A stretch of DNA of 64,000 nt, from NCBI GenBank assembly GCA_036346225.1, contig JARFIW010001178.1:2794917-2858916 (forward strand). The letters are read 5' to 3'. The notes beneath the pieces were generated by a model. That model worked only from the letters and a program-made list of their open reading frames with translations, was not told the origin of the DNA and did not search any database. Made by a program: the position numbers and the translations under genes. Source of the stretch: Platerodrilus igneus (taxonomy: Eukaryota > Arthropoda > Insecta > Coleoptera > Lycidae). Shown here piece by piece: positions 56,338-64,000 of the stretch; position 1 is the stretch's first letter, and each line of letters opens with the position of its first letter.

Positions 56338-57963
56338 TTGAATATAGACGTATGTTATAGTTTAAGAGATTTATTGTTAAATAGTTATACCTTTAATAAA
56401 AAGAACCTGTTGTTTATTAATATTAGAGTAAGAGATTGTTTATATGTTGCTTTAGTTGATAGTGGTTCTCAGTTGTCGCTGGTAGATGAAAATGTGGTGA
56501 TAAAACATGAAGAATTTTTAAAGGGACGAATAGGAACAATTGTTGGGGTTAATTTATGGTCGGCAATGAACAAAAAGCTAACGACGATTTATAGGGTTAT
56601 CCGTGTACCGATATTTGTAGGGAATAAAAAGGCAGGAGATGCAGAGTTCTTGATTACAAAGGGGTTGCAGATAGATTTTATATTAGGAATGGATTTTATA
56701 GAGGATTTTGGATTGAATATAGATGGAAAGGATAGGTCGATTAGGATATTTGATAAAGATAAGTTATGGGTGGTGCCTACGGTTAGTTCGGAATATAGGA
56801 ATGGAAATGATATAGATAATTCAGGATTAGGAATGATTAGAGAGAATAATTATAGACGAGTTGAAGTGAGATTATGTAATATGTTTGCGAGATTAATTAA
56901 TGATGAACAGATAGGGAAACTGAGTATTGATATTAAGGCGAAGCTAGAAGAGTTATTTAATAGATTTATAGGATTGTTTAATGAAGAGCCGAGATTTGCG
57001 AAGCGATATACGCATAAGTTAGAGGTCACGGAAGATAGTGGGTTTAATACCAAAGTGTATCCAATCCCATTTGCAATTAGAAATAGGGTTAAAGCCGAGA
57101 TAAGCAAAATGTTAAAAGAAGGTATCATCGAACCAGCGAAAACACCATATGTGAACCCGGTAGCTATTGTACCGAAACCAAATAAAAGAGATATAAGAAT
57201 TTGTTTAGATGCGAGGAAGTTGAACTCGATTACAAAAGCGCAGTACGAACAACCACAAGGGTTGGATAATTTGTTATATAAGGTGTATGAAATGAAGATT
57301 TTTAGCAAGTTAGATTTAAGAAATTCATTTTGGTTGATTCCGTTGCATGAAGACAGTAAGAAGTTTACAGGGTTTAGTATTGAAGGCGAGATTTATATGT
57401 TTTCTGTAGTTCCATTTGGTTTAAGTAGTTCTTCAGCAGCACTTGTAAGGGCCATGCAGAAGCTGTTTAACGAGTATGAATGTTTCTGTTCGCACTATGT
57501 GGATGATTTGTTAATTTTTTCAAGGAACGAGCAAGAACACATGGAGCATTTGGAAAAGGTGATCCAACGACTGGACGAAGGGGGTTTGAAGTTGAACGTG
57601 GAGAAATGCGAATTGTTTAAGAGCAAGGTTACGTATTTAGGATTTGAAATTAGTGAACATGGTATGAAAATTTGTAATAAAAGGTTGGACGAGTTGAAAA
57701 ATATTGCTCAACCAAAGAATGTAAGAGGATTGCGAGGATTTTTAGGGGTGTTAAATTATTATAAACGGTTTATATCGAGATATTCTGAGTTGTGTGTGCC
57801 GTTAGTGAGTTTGTTAAAGAAAAACCAAAGATGGAAATGGACTGCTGAACGGGAGAAGGCGTTTCAAAATTTAAAACGTGCGTTTTATGAAGAGTTGTCG
57901 TTAAAATTTCAAGGACGAATTTATTTTGAGGACGGATGCGTCGAAATATGCGATCGGGGCTGA
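56338..57963 (+). CDS. gypsy protease and reverse transcriptase
   Basis: This is the -1 frame relative to gag; the first codon here is only the first possible start, as expression is expected through the frameshift. The protease motif is ALVDSGSQLSLV near residue 40, with DFILGMDFIEDFG. RT motifs are EGIIEPAKTPYVNPVAIVPK, IRICLDARKLNSIT, FSKLDLRNSFWLIPL, VPFGLSSSSAALVRAM, the active site HYVDDLLIFS, YLGFEISEHG and FLGVLNYYKRFISRY. All RT catalytic residues are present. The frame ends at RIYFEDG, where a +1 change is needed to reach RNase H. Confidence 0.92.
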   Translation: MNIDVCYSLRDLLLNSYTFNKKNLLFINIRVRDCLYVALVDSGSQLSLVDENVVIKHEEFLKGRIGTIVGVNLWSAMNKKLTTIYRVIRVPIFVGNKKAGDAEFLITKGLQIDFILGMDFIEDFGLNIDGKDRSIRIFDKDKLWVVPTVSSEYRNGNDIDNSGLGMIRENNYRRVEVRLCNMFARLINDEQIGKLSIDIKAKLEELFNRFIGLFNEEPRFAKRYTHKLEVTEDSGFNTKVYPIPFAIRNRVKAEISKMLKEGIIEPAKTPYVNPVAIVPKPNKRDIRICLDARKLNSITKAQYEQPQGLDNLLYKVYEMKIFSKLDLRNSFWLIPLHEDSKKFTGFSIEGEIYMFSVVPFGLSSSSAALVRAMQKLFNEYECFCSHYVDDLLIFSRNEQEHMEHLEKVIQRLDEGGLKLNVEKCELFKSKVTYLGFEISEHGMKICNKRLDELKNIAQPKNVRGLRGFLGVLNYYKRFISRYSELCVPLVSLLKKNQRWKWTAEREKAFQNLKRAFYEELSLKFQGRIYFEDGCVEICDRG

Positions 57964-59551
57964 GTTGGTGCAGATCCAGGACGGAGCTGAGGTACCAATT
58001 GTTTTTATTTCTAGGGTGTTGAAAGTCTGCAAAACCAGATATGCGACGGCAGAGAAGGAGATGTTGGCGATAGTATATGCAGTGAAAAAGCTACGTTTTT
58101 ATCTGCTAGGTAAGAAATTTTTGATAGAATCCGACAACACGGTGGTAACATTTATGAAGAAAAAGGAGTTTCTAAACAGTAGGTTGTACAGATGGGCACT
58201 AGTACTACAGGAGTACGATTTTGAAATTAAGCATAAACCAGGAAAGGAGAATGTGACGGCGGATTTTCTAGGCAGACCGCAGGTAGATGCGAATAAAGAT
58301 GACGTGAAGGATTGTTTAGTTGCTTTGCAGGAGTTCAGGGATGTTGGTCGGTGGACAAGCGCCAAGCTTATGGAGACGCAGAGGCACAGTGAGGTGAGCT
58401 CGATACGCGAGAAATTAACAAGGGAAAATGTAGAGGAGTACCGTAGATTTACCATTGTAGGGCAGTTTGTGGTAAAAAGGATAGGTGATGCAGAGCTGTT
58501 AGTGTTATCCAGAGACGCGGCTGTGGAAATTATAGACGAAATTCATTTAAAATTTGGACATATAGGCATTAGAAAAACATTTTTGGTATTTAGAGAGGCG
58601 TTTTATGCAAGAAACGATATCACGGTGGTTAAAGAAAAGATTAATCGTTGTAAAATTTGTATTTTAGGGAAAGACAAGAACGTGGTGTTGCAGAACGTAC
58701 CGATGAATGTGAGCGTGAGCGGACCGTTAGAATTGGTAGCTATTGATTATTTGAGCAACCTAATTACTAGTGAACAGGGGTATCGGCACATATTGGTAAT
58801 GGTGGACGTTTTTTCGAAATTTGTTAAATTATTTCCGGCAAGACGAAGTAACACGGTGCATGCTTTACAGTCGATTAGAGAATTTGGAAGCCAGGTCGGG
58901 AGAATGGAAAGAATTTTAGTAGACAACGCGACATATTTCAACAACCGAAGATTTAGAAACGGGTTAAATAGAGCGCACATTAAGGTATCATTTAGCAGTA
59001 TACGGCATCTGAAAGCAAATCCATGCAAACGTTATATACGAGAGGTAATAAAATATCTACGGTTGGCGACGCAGGAGCACCACGATAGATGGATTAGATA
59101 TCTGCCACAGATTGAAAATTTTATGAATTGCGTACCGAGTTCAGTTACAAAAACATGTCCGATAACATTGATTAGGAAGATTATACCAGCTAGGCCATGG
59201 AGGGAAGAAGTCGAGGTGCAAGACATCACAGAGTTGTTGGGTAGTGTTAGGCGTAGGATCGAAAGGATACAGCGTAGGGACATCGAGCGAAGGTGTAGCA
59301 GGATTAAGAAAAGGACGACTTTTGAAATAGGGGATATGGTGGTAGTAAAAAGGTTAAGGGTTTCAAACCGCGACAGAAACATTTGCGCGAAGTTGTTGTT
59401 TCCTTATGAAGGGCCGTACAAAATCACGCGTATTTTTGCTGAAGGAAATACATTTGAATTTGATAATATGACGGGGGAATATCGTGGGCGTTTTCACTTG
59501 GAAAATCTATATCCATACAAAATAGTGCGAGAAGAGGGTTTAGTAGGATAG
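57926..59551 (+). CDS. gypsy RNase H and integrase
   Basis: RNase H: RTDASKYAIGAELVQ, EKEMLAIVYAV, ESDNTVVTFM and KHKPGKENVTADFLGR. Integrase: zinc-binding HLKFGHIGIRKTF...CKIC, first Asp VAIDYLSN, second Asp ILVDNATYF, then IRHLKANPCKRYIREVIKYL. In this group the last block normally carries the catalytic Glu (NPVER-like); here the position is Lys (codon 59027-59029), so strand transfer should fail. The C-terminal domain has FEIGDMVVVKRL and GRFHLENLYPYK. It overlaps the previous frame by 38 nt. Confidence 0.9.
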   Translation: MRTDASKYAIGAELVQIQDGAEVPIVFISRVLKVCKTRYATAEKEMLAIVYAVKKLRFYLLGKKFLIESDNTVVTFMKKKEFLNSRLYRWALVLQEYDFEIKHKPGKENVTADFLGRPQVDANKDDVKDCLVALQEFRDVGRWTSAKLMETQRHSEVSSIREKLTRENVEEYRRFTIVGQFVVKRIGDAELLVLSRDAAVEIIDEIHLKFGHIGIRKTFLVFREAFYARNDITVVKEKINRCKICILGKDKNVVLQNVPMNVSVSGPLELVAIDYLSNLITSEQGYRHILVMVDVFSKFVKLFPARRSNTVHALQSIREFGSQVGRMERILVDNATYFNNRRFRNGLNRAHIKVSFSSIRHLKANPCKRYIREVIKYLRLATQEHHDRWIRYLPQIENFMNCVPSSVTKTCPITLIRKIIPARPWREEVEVQDITELLGSVRRRIERIQRRDIERRCSRIKKRTTFEIGDMVVVKRLRVSNRDRNICAKLLFPYEGPYKITRIFAEGNTFEFDNMTGEYRGRFHLENLYPYKIVREEGLVG

Positions 59552-59781
59552 TTTTGTTATATAGTTCATGCGACGGAAAGTTTAGTTTTGTTTAGTTTAT
59601 AGTGTAGGTTAGTATATAGCGTATTTAGACAGACGTGTTGAGAAAGGAAAATAGGGGTTGGATAATTAAGATGTAGAAATGCGGGGGGGTTGATTTTAAA
59701 TAAAAACTAGAAATTATGCACACCAAGAAAAGAGTAAAAACAGACGAAATTTCCACTTTTATTCAAAATCAGTGGGGCCAG
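59552..59781 (+). other. 3' non-coding region and polypurine tract of the young gypsy
   Basis: No env. A G-rich stretch ATGCGGGGGGGTTG lies near 59676 and AGTGGGGCCAG directly precedes the LTR as the likely polypurine tract. Confidence 0.6.
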
Positions 59782-59979
59782 TGTAGTGTCAGAGGGAGCT
59801 ACAATGGTTCTAAGGGTTGTTTAGTAGAAGGTAGTGTATGCCAAGTAAAATGATCCATATTTCTGATCACATAATTTAAAAATGTATGTTTGCCGTACTT
59901 TACATATGCTAAAGTATTCAAAAGGGTAGTTGAAATGTAAGTGCCAAGAGGTAAATTAAAAGGGGGGTGGTATACAAAA

Positions 59980-59980
<1 letters not shown>
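59782..59980 (+). repeat. 3' LTR (199 bp)
   Basis: No difference from 54169-54367 was seen; followed at once by (TA)n. Confidence 0.93.

Positions 59981-60010
<30 letters not shown>
59981..60010. repeat. (TA)n microsatellite
   Basis: Right-hand remainder of the tract split by the young gypsy element, and left border of the next palindrome. Confidence 0.95.
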
Positions 60011-60012
<2 letters not shown>

Positions 60013-60072
60013 GTATGTAAAGTTGAATTACCATTTCAAATCGAACTAGTAATTGAAAACCACTAAAAGAAC

Positions 60073-60145
60073 GGTTACAGCAGGATTTGAACCTGCAACC
60101 TCTGATTTTCCGGATCAGCGCTCTAACCAATTGAGCTATCTAGCC
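60073..60145 (-). tRNA. tRNA-like sequence, family B left arm
   Basis: 73 nt. D stem GCTC/GAGC, anticodon stem CTGAT/ATCAG and T arm GCAGG-TTCAAAT-CCTGC are perfect. The acceptor stem is weaker than in the right arm (ends TGTAACC). Confidence 0.55.
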
Positions 60146-60293
60146 TAATTGTTTAGATGTTGTTATAATGAATACTACTGAAGCTTGGCTCTTGTTGCCG
60201 ATTTTCAATTACGTCTTGCATTTAAAGGAATTGAAAATCGGTAACAAGAGCCAAGCTTCAGTAGTATTCATTATAACAACATCTAAACAATTA

Positions 60294-60366
60294 GGCTAGA
60301 TAGCTCAATTGGTTAGAGCGCTGATCCGGAAAATCAGAGGTTGCAGGTTCAAATCCTGCTGAAGCC
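60294..60366 (+). tRNA. tRNA-like sequence, family B right arm
   Basis: 73 nt, GGCTAGATAGCTCAATTGGT start and TGAAGCC end. Three arms fold perfectly; two acceptor pairs mismatch. The loop CCGGAAA would give anticodon GGA (Ser codon), but there is no long variable arm as serine tRNAs have and position 33 is C. It is probably a tRNA-derived repeat. Confidence 0.55.
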
Positions 60367-60505
60367 GTTCTTTTAGTGGTTTTCAATTACTAGTTCGATT
60401 TGAAATGGTAATTCAACTTTACATACAAAGTTGGGTTTTCATTTCATCTTAAAAACTATTAATATATATTAAGCATTCATTTGCATTCCAAATATGGATT
60501 ATTCT

Positions 60506-60507
<2 letters not shown>

Positions 60508-60563
<56 letters not shown>
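60508..60563. repeat. (CT)n(TA)n microsatellite
   Basis: About ten CT units run into about 17 TA units, on the left side of the PLE. Confidence 0.95.
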
Positions 60564-60567
<4 letters not shown>

Positions 60568-60599
60568 GTTCTTGATAATTCTTGAGCGTAGTTAAATTA

Positions 60600-60680
60600 G
60601 AAAAGATTTTGTTTTTTGGTTCTTGGGATAAAGTCGCTCATAAATTAAACACAAAACATTAAATGTGTATCATTTGTATT
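60600..60680. repeat. PLE inverted terminal repeat, left copy
   Basis: 81 bp, reverse complement of 63576-63656. It contains TTGGGATAAAGTCGCTCATA. Confidence 0.88.
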
Positions 60681-60684
60681 AAAT

Positions 60685-60720
60685 CGTACGTTTCGGTGAT
60701 AATTTACACCTTAATCATCG
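60685..60720 (-). ncRNA. hammerhead-like motif in the PLE end
   Basis: The minus strand reads GATGA, then a GGTG...CACC hairpin, then GAAAC and GTACG. This is the order of a minimal hammerhead core (CUGAUGA, stem II, GAAA, short stem III) known from PLEs. The first two core bases differ from consensus and four extra bases precede stem II, so activity is doubtful. Confidence 0.35.
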
Positions 60721-61057
60721 ATCTACATGAAAAAGTATATAAATAGGTAATTCATATAACAGGTAATATATGTTTAACTTACTTATTACTTGATAAAATT
60801 ATTTTATGTATTCACCCATAATAAAAGTAACAGAAGGAAGCTTGTCATATTACTGATTAAGAATTAAAATTAATTTTGAATGAAATGTCAGTTCACTTAT
60901 TTGACAAAAATGTAGGATCAAGGATGACATCAATCAACAAATTATGACACTATTTGCTTATATTTTTTTATTTAAATAGTAGTATGTGGTTTATTTGTAA
61001 AAAATTTTTTGTATGGTGGGTTGCATAAAAATAGTTAGATTTTAAAATCATATATTT

Positions 61058-61456
61058 TTACAGGTGTAGTAAACAGGTTGACTTTTGACTTAAATTAAAT
61101 AGAATTCTGTGTGTAAGCAATATCATTATAGTTAGTATATTTTTTGGATTAAAAGTGTATAGGTATGAGTAAACTGTATGTAAATTATTGATGTCTTCTT
61201 TGTGATTGATGGAATTTTGTTCTTGGTTTATATGAAATGATTCTAAGAAAAGTCTTTTTTTGTAATTGCTTTCTATATCTAAAATTTTTACATTATCATA
61301 ATTGACTTTGTGTTTTGTATTGTATAAATGTATAGAAAGAGCACAAGAAGTTTTTCCTAATTTTGCATCACTTTTGTGTTGTGTCATGCGATTTCGGAGC
61401 CACTGTTTGGTTTGGCCTACGTAGGAAGCTTTGCATTCACATTGAATTTTATACAC
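61058..61456 (-). pseudogene. PLE C-terminal GIY-YIG endonuclease
   Basis: VYKIQCECKASYVGQTKQWL and RNRMTQHKSD followed by SIHLYNTKHKVNYDNVKILD and ESFHINQE. This is the GIY-YIG fold variant of Penelope elements (Y.I.C.C...YVGQT...L..R...H), which nicks DNA for priming. The domain is open; a shift lies upstream. Confidence 0.85.
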
Positions 61457-63144
61457 TAAATTGCTACATAAAGCTTTATTTGTTTTTTCTTTTAGTTTAG
61501 TAAAAAAGTTTCCAATGGACTTAGTATTTGAATTTATTATAGTTACAAAAGGTTGTTTTAGTAATTTTTTTTTTTTTTTTTTTTTTTTTTATTAGTGGTG
61601 AAAGATTAGTAACATATAAAAGTTTTTTGTAAATGATATCAGTATGTTTATTTTGAGGTGGAAATATGATTGTGTTAGTATGTAGTAGTTTTGATAAAAG
61701 TGGTTTAGGGTAACCATTGTTGATTAAGATTGATATTAGTTCTTTCAGATTTTTTCCTTAAATTTGGGTTCACAGATAGAGACCATACGATGTTTCAGTC
61801 CTAATATGGTGTTAATTTTTGTTTCATGCTATGATTGGAATGGTAATTTAAATATCTTTCTGAATTTGTAGGTTTTTGTAAATATCAAAATTGATCTTGT
61901 TGTCATTATTACGGATAACTAGTGTATCAAGAAATGGTATTGATTGGTGAGATTCTAGTTCATAAGAGAATTTCAAATGTTCGTTAAAATTGTTAAAATG
62001 TTGAATGGTGGTTAGTAAAAATGTTCAGGAAGTGAGCAGAGAATGTCATCAACGTATTTGACTAGAAATACCATTTTGAAAGGTAAGTTAGGTAAAACAC
62101 TTTCTACCAGTTTGTCCATTACTATTTGTGCAATAATAGGGATAATGGTGAACCCATAGGAGTACCAAAATCTGTAAGTAAAATTTTGAGTTAAAACTAA
62201 AATATGTGTTGTTGAAGATAAGGTTTATTGAAGTGATAAATAATTGTAATGATATATGGCAATGTGGTTCTATGGAATCCCATTTTTCTGTAATAATTTG
62301 AATGACTAAGTTGACTGGTATGTTTGTAAATAAAGAGTTAACGTCGAGAGAAACGAGAATGTGATCTTGAGGTAGTTGAAAGTTACGGTATTGGTTTACG
62401 AATTGGAAGGTATCTACTATGTTGTGGCCTGTAATTGGGAAAGATTTTTGTAATATAGTAGATAAGAAAGAAGAAAATGCATATGTTGGAGAATTAATTG
62501 AAGAGATAATAGGTCTTAAAGGAATATCTGGTTTATGGATTTTGGGAGTCCATAATATTTGCTTGGAACAGAATTATTGGTGATAAGTAGTGATTTTTGT
62601 TCATTTGTAATCATGTCTTTTTGAATAATAATTTAATGTGATTGTTTATGGTGTTCTGTATGGTGAAAGTGGGGTCCTTTTTAGTTTTTATATGTAAGTT
62701 CATCATCTAATAAGGTGTTGGATTTATCTATATATGTTGATTTATTAAGTATAACTGTTACGGCTCCTTTGTCTGCTTTAGTGACAAAAATATCAGGATG
62801 GTCCTTTAGGAATTTCTTTAATTTATTAAAGATTACAGAATCTGAATTAAATTTATTATTAGGATTTTTAAAAATTGGTTATTAGATTTGTAACCTGACA
62901 TCTTTTATTCATTTTTTGTTGTGAAGTAATATCCATGGAGTCAAGTAATATTTCAATATCTGCTAATAAGTGTCCCATATTGATGTCAGAAATACATGAG
63001 TTTAAAATAAACTTAGGGCCTAAAGATAAAAAACTATTGATGTCATCAGGGATGTCTACATTACTTAAGTTACAAATCCATTTGCTATTGTTGACAAAGA
63101 GTTGTTTACTTTGGATTTGATGTGATTTTAAAGTATTAAATTTC
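61457..63144 (-). pseudogene. PLE reverse transcriptase
   Basis: Frames joined by small shifts show SLGPKFIL, ILVTKADKGAVTVIL (about 62760), YYGLPKIHKPDIPLRPIISS, SLDVNSLFTNIPVNLVI, the active site KYVDDILCSLPE (YVDD at 62045-62056), and SIPFLDTLVIRN. This is the Penelope RT order. A homopolymer of about 25 T (61567-61591) lies between RT and the nuclease and encodes a Lys run. Confidence 0.82.
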
Positions 63145-63591
63145 TTAATTAGTAATTTTTATATATATAAATTGTCTGTTATATGATTGGGCTTGTTTGT
63201 TCTTGAAATTAATATATAAATCTATAGGTATAGAATCTTTGATGGTTTCTTTAGTTTTGAAAAGTTGATTATGCCAAAATTGTATTTCTGCATGAGTGTA
63301 TTCAATTTCTAAATTTAATAAAGATTTTTCTAACCTGTGATTTAGGTTAGTAACTTGTTTATTAATCTTTTCACTTCGAGTACCTATTAGACGAGACATA
63401 AAAATGGTTGAATCAAGTATATGTTTAGGTTTCAATTCTTCTCTTTGACATCTTTCTAAGAAGGTCTTCCTGTTATTGAAGTGGGCAAGTTTTTTTGTAA
63501 TTTTGGCCCAATATTTTAAATTTGTGACCATTACTTCTCCATGTTCTATACGGATGTATTGATAAAATGATACAAAATACAAATGATACAC
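63145..63591 (-). pseudogene. PLE N-terminal region
   Basis: 148 codons including KLAHFNNRKTFLERCQREEL, KPKHILDSTIFMSRL and LNHRLEKSLLNLEIEY. This matches the basic, helical N-terminal part before the PLE RT. The protein starts just inside the inverted repeat. Confidence 0.7.
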
Positions 63592-63656
63592 ATTTAATGT
63601 TTTGTGTTTAATTTATGAGCGACTTTATCCCAAGAACCAAAAAACAAAATCTTTTC
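63576..63656. repeat. PLE inverted terminal repeat, right copy
   Basis: 81 bp, reverse complement of 60600-60680. Confidence 0.88.
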
Positions 63657-63693
<37 letters not shown>

Positions 63694-63704
63694 ATATATA
63701 TATA
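63657..63704. repeat. (TA)n microsatellite
   Basis: 48 bp of TA with one T insertion. Confidence 0.95.
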
Positions 63705-64000
63705 AAATACTCATATTTAGACCAGGGTAGAAAATTAAATAATCACATCAAATAATTTTAATCACCATGTAGAAGCTTTGGGAAAAGGTACGCGTTATTA
63801 AAACCGTGAAGCATAAAAATTTATTCGTTTCATTAAAAATAAGGGAGTTAAATTATTTACAAGACGCTTGCTATAAAAAAAAAAGGAAGCAGTATTAAAA
63901 TGCTCTACGTGTAATTTAATTATTCCGAGAAAAGAAACAAATGGAAATTACGTGCAAAATTTATATTAATTAACTCAATTTTAAGTAACCGGTATTAAAC
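63705..64000 (+). repeat. inverted copy of the end of module X
   Basis: Reverse complement of 46562-46836 at roughly 85 percent identity: ATATTTAGACCAGGGTAG at its start, AAAACCGTGAAGCATAAAA in the middle, AAATTACGTGCAAAATTTAT near the end. It runs off the window. Confidence 0.85.

Larger units (their letters stand above)
54169..59980 (+). mobile_element. young Ty3/gypsy element with identical 199-bp LTRs
   Basis: A 5.8-kb element inserted in a (TA)n tract. The LTRs at 54169-54367 and 59782-59980 were compared by eye and no difference was found. It has a primer site, Gag, protease, RT, RNase H and integrase in long open frames. Breaks are a TAG in gag, a frameshift at the RT/RNase H junction and a changed integrase residue. 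It is the most recent insertion in the window. Confidence 0.93.
60016..60437. repeat. 0.4-kb palindrome carrying two tRNA-like sequences
   Basis: Two arms of about 200 bp meet near 60222 and differ at only a few positions. Each has, from the outside, AAAGTTGAATTACCATTTCA, AATCGAACTAGTAATTGAAA, a tRNA-like block and an inner segment ending GATTTTCAATT. The outer end ATTTCAAATCGA(A/G)CTAGTAATTGAAA and the inner TTTCAATTACGT are shared with the 47.7-kb array, so both belong to one element class. (TA)n lies on both sides. Confidence 0.85.
60600..63656 (-). mobile_element. Penelope-like element between inverted terminal repeats
   Basis: About 3.06 kb. The ends 60600-60680 and 63576-63656 are 81-bp inverted copies (GAAAAGATTTTGTTTTTTGG outermost), and both sides continue into (TA)n. 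The minus strand encodes an N-terminal region, RT and C-terminal GIY-YIG nuclease. Inverted pseudo-LTRs are a known arrangement in PLEs. Several frameshifts inactivate it. Confidence 0.85.

Noticed and set aside
60294..60366. Functional tRNA-Ser gene
   Set aside because: Although three arms fold well, there is no long variable arm, position 33 is C, and two acceptor pairs fail; the palindromic repeat context explains it better.

Overview
This is a window from an AT-rich animal genome, most likely an arthropod and probably an insect. The reasons are one spliced, intron-split host gene, a dense mix of Ty3/gypsy, BEL/Pao, copia, LINE, Penelope-like (PLE), SINE and pogo/Tigger elements, and a 17.6/297-type primer binding site. 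There are no prokaryotic features. The species assignment is inference; a beetle is possible but cannot be shown from here.

Left part (1-18.5 kb): the only convincing host gene is a minus-strand B3GNTL1-like family-2 glycosyltransferase. Its exons at 7756-7978, 7642-7706 and 855-923 join in phase across a 49-bp and a 6.7-kb intron. The large intron holds a 122-bp palindromic element and relics of a PLE, a jockey/CR1-type LINE and a BEL/Pao element. Further right lie a SINE fragment, a broken DUF7869-type gene, a decayed gypsy element and a second fragment of the same LINE.

Middle (18.5-43.8 kb): a minus-strand gypsy element (18470-25539, TSD GTAT) has a Pol that ends in a complete OARD1/TARG1-type macrodomain and a CCCH zinc finger, with the stop codon in the polypurine tract against the LTR. 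This is the most unusual protein in the window. Its gag is split by a 300-bp tRNA-derived SINE with a 15-bp target duplication. A pogo/Tigger transposase relic, a plus-strand gypsy element (28627-37438, TSD AACC), a copia 3' end with its LTR, and a nearly full-length RTE/BovB-like LINE follow.

Right part (44.6-64 kb): a run of unrelated modules, each bounded by a (TA)n microsatellite. In order these are a 2.2-kb module X, an LTR relic, a 1.75-kb palindrome carrying five tRNA-like sequences, a 17.6-like LTR-gag-protease element plus a PLE-like tail, a young gypsy element with two identical 199-bp LTRs and a gag/pol slippery site, a 0.4-kb palindrome carrying two tRNA-like sequences, a PLE between 81-bp inverted repeats, and an inverted copy of the end of X. 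Several element types seem to have used (TA)n tracts as landing sites. Apart from the glycosyltransferase, almost everything is mobile DNA or its decay products, and most proteins carry stops, frameshifts or lost catalytic residues.
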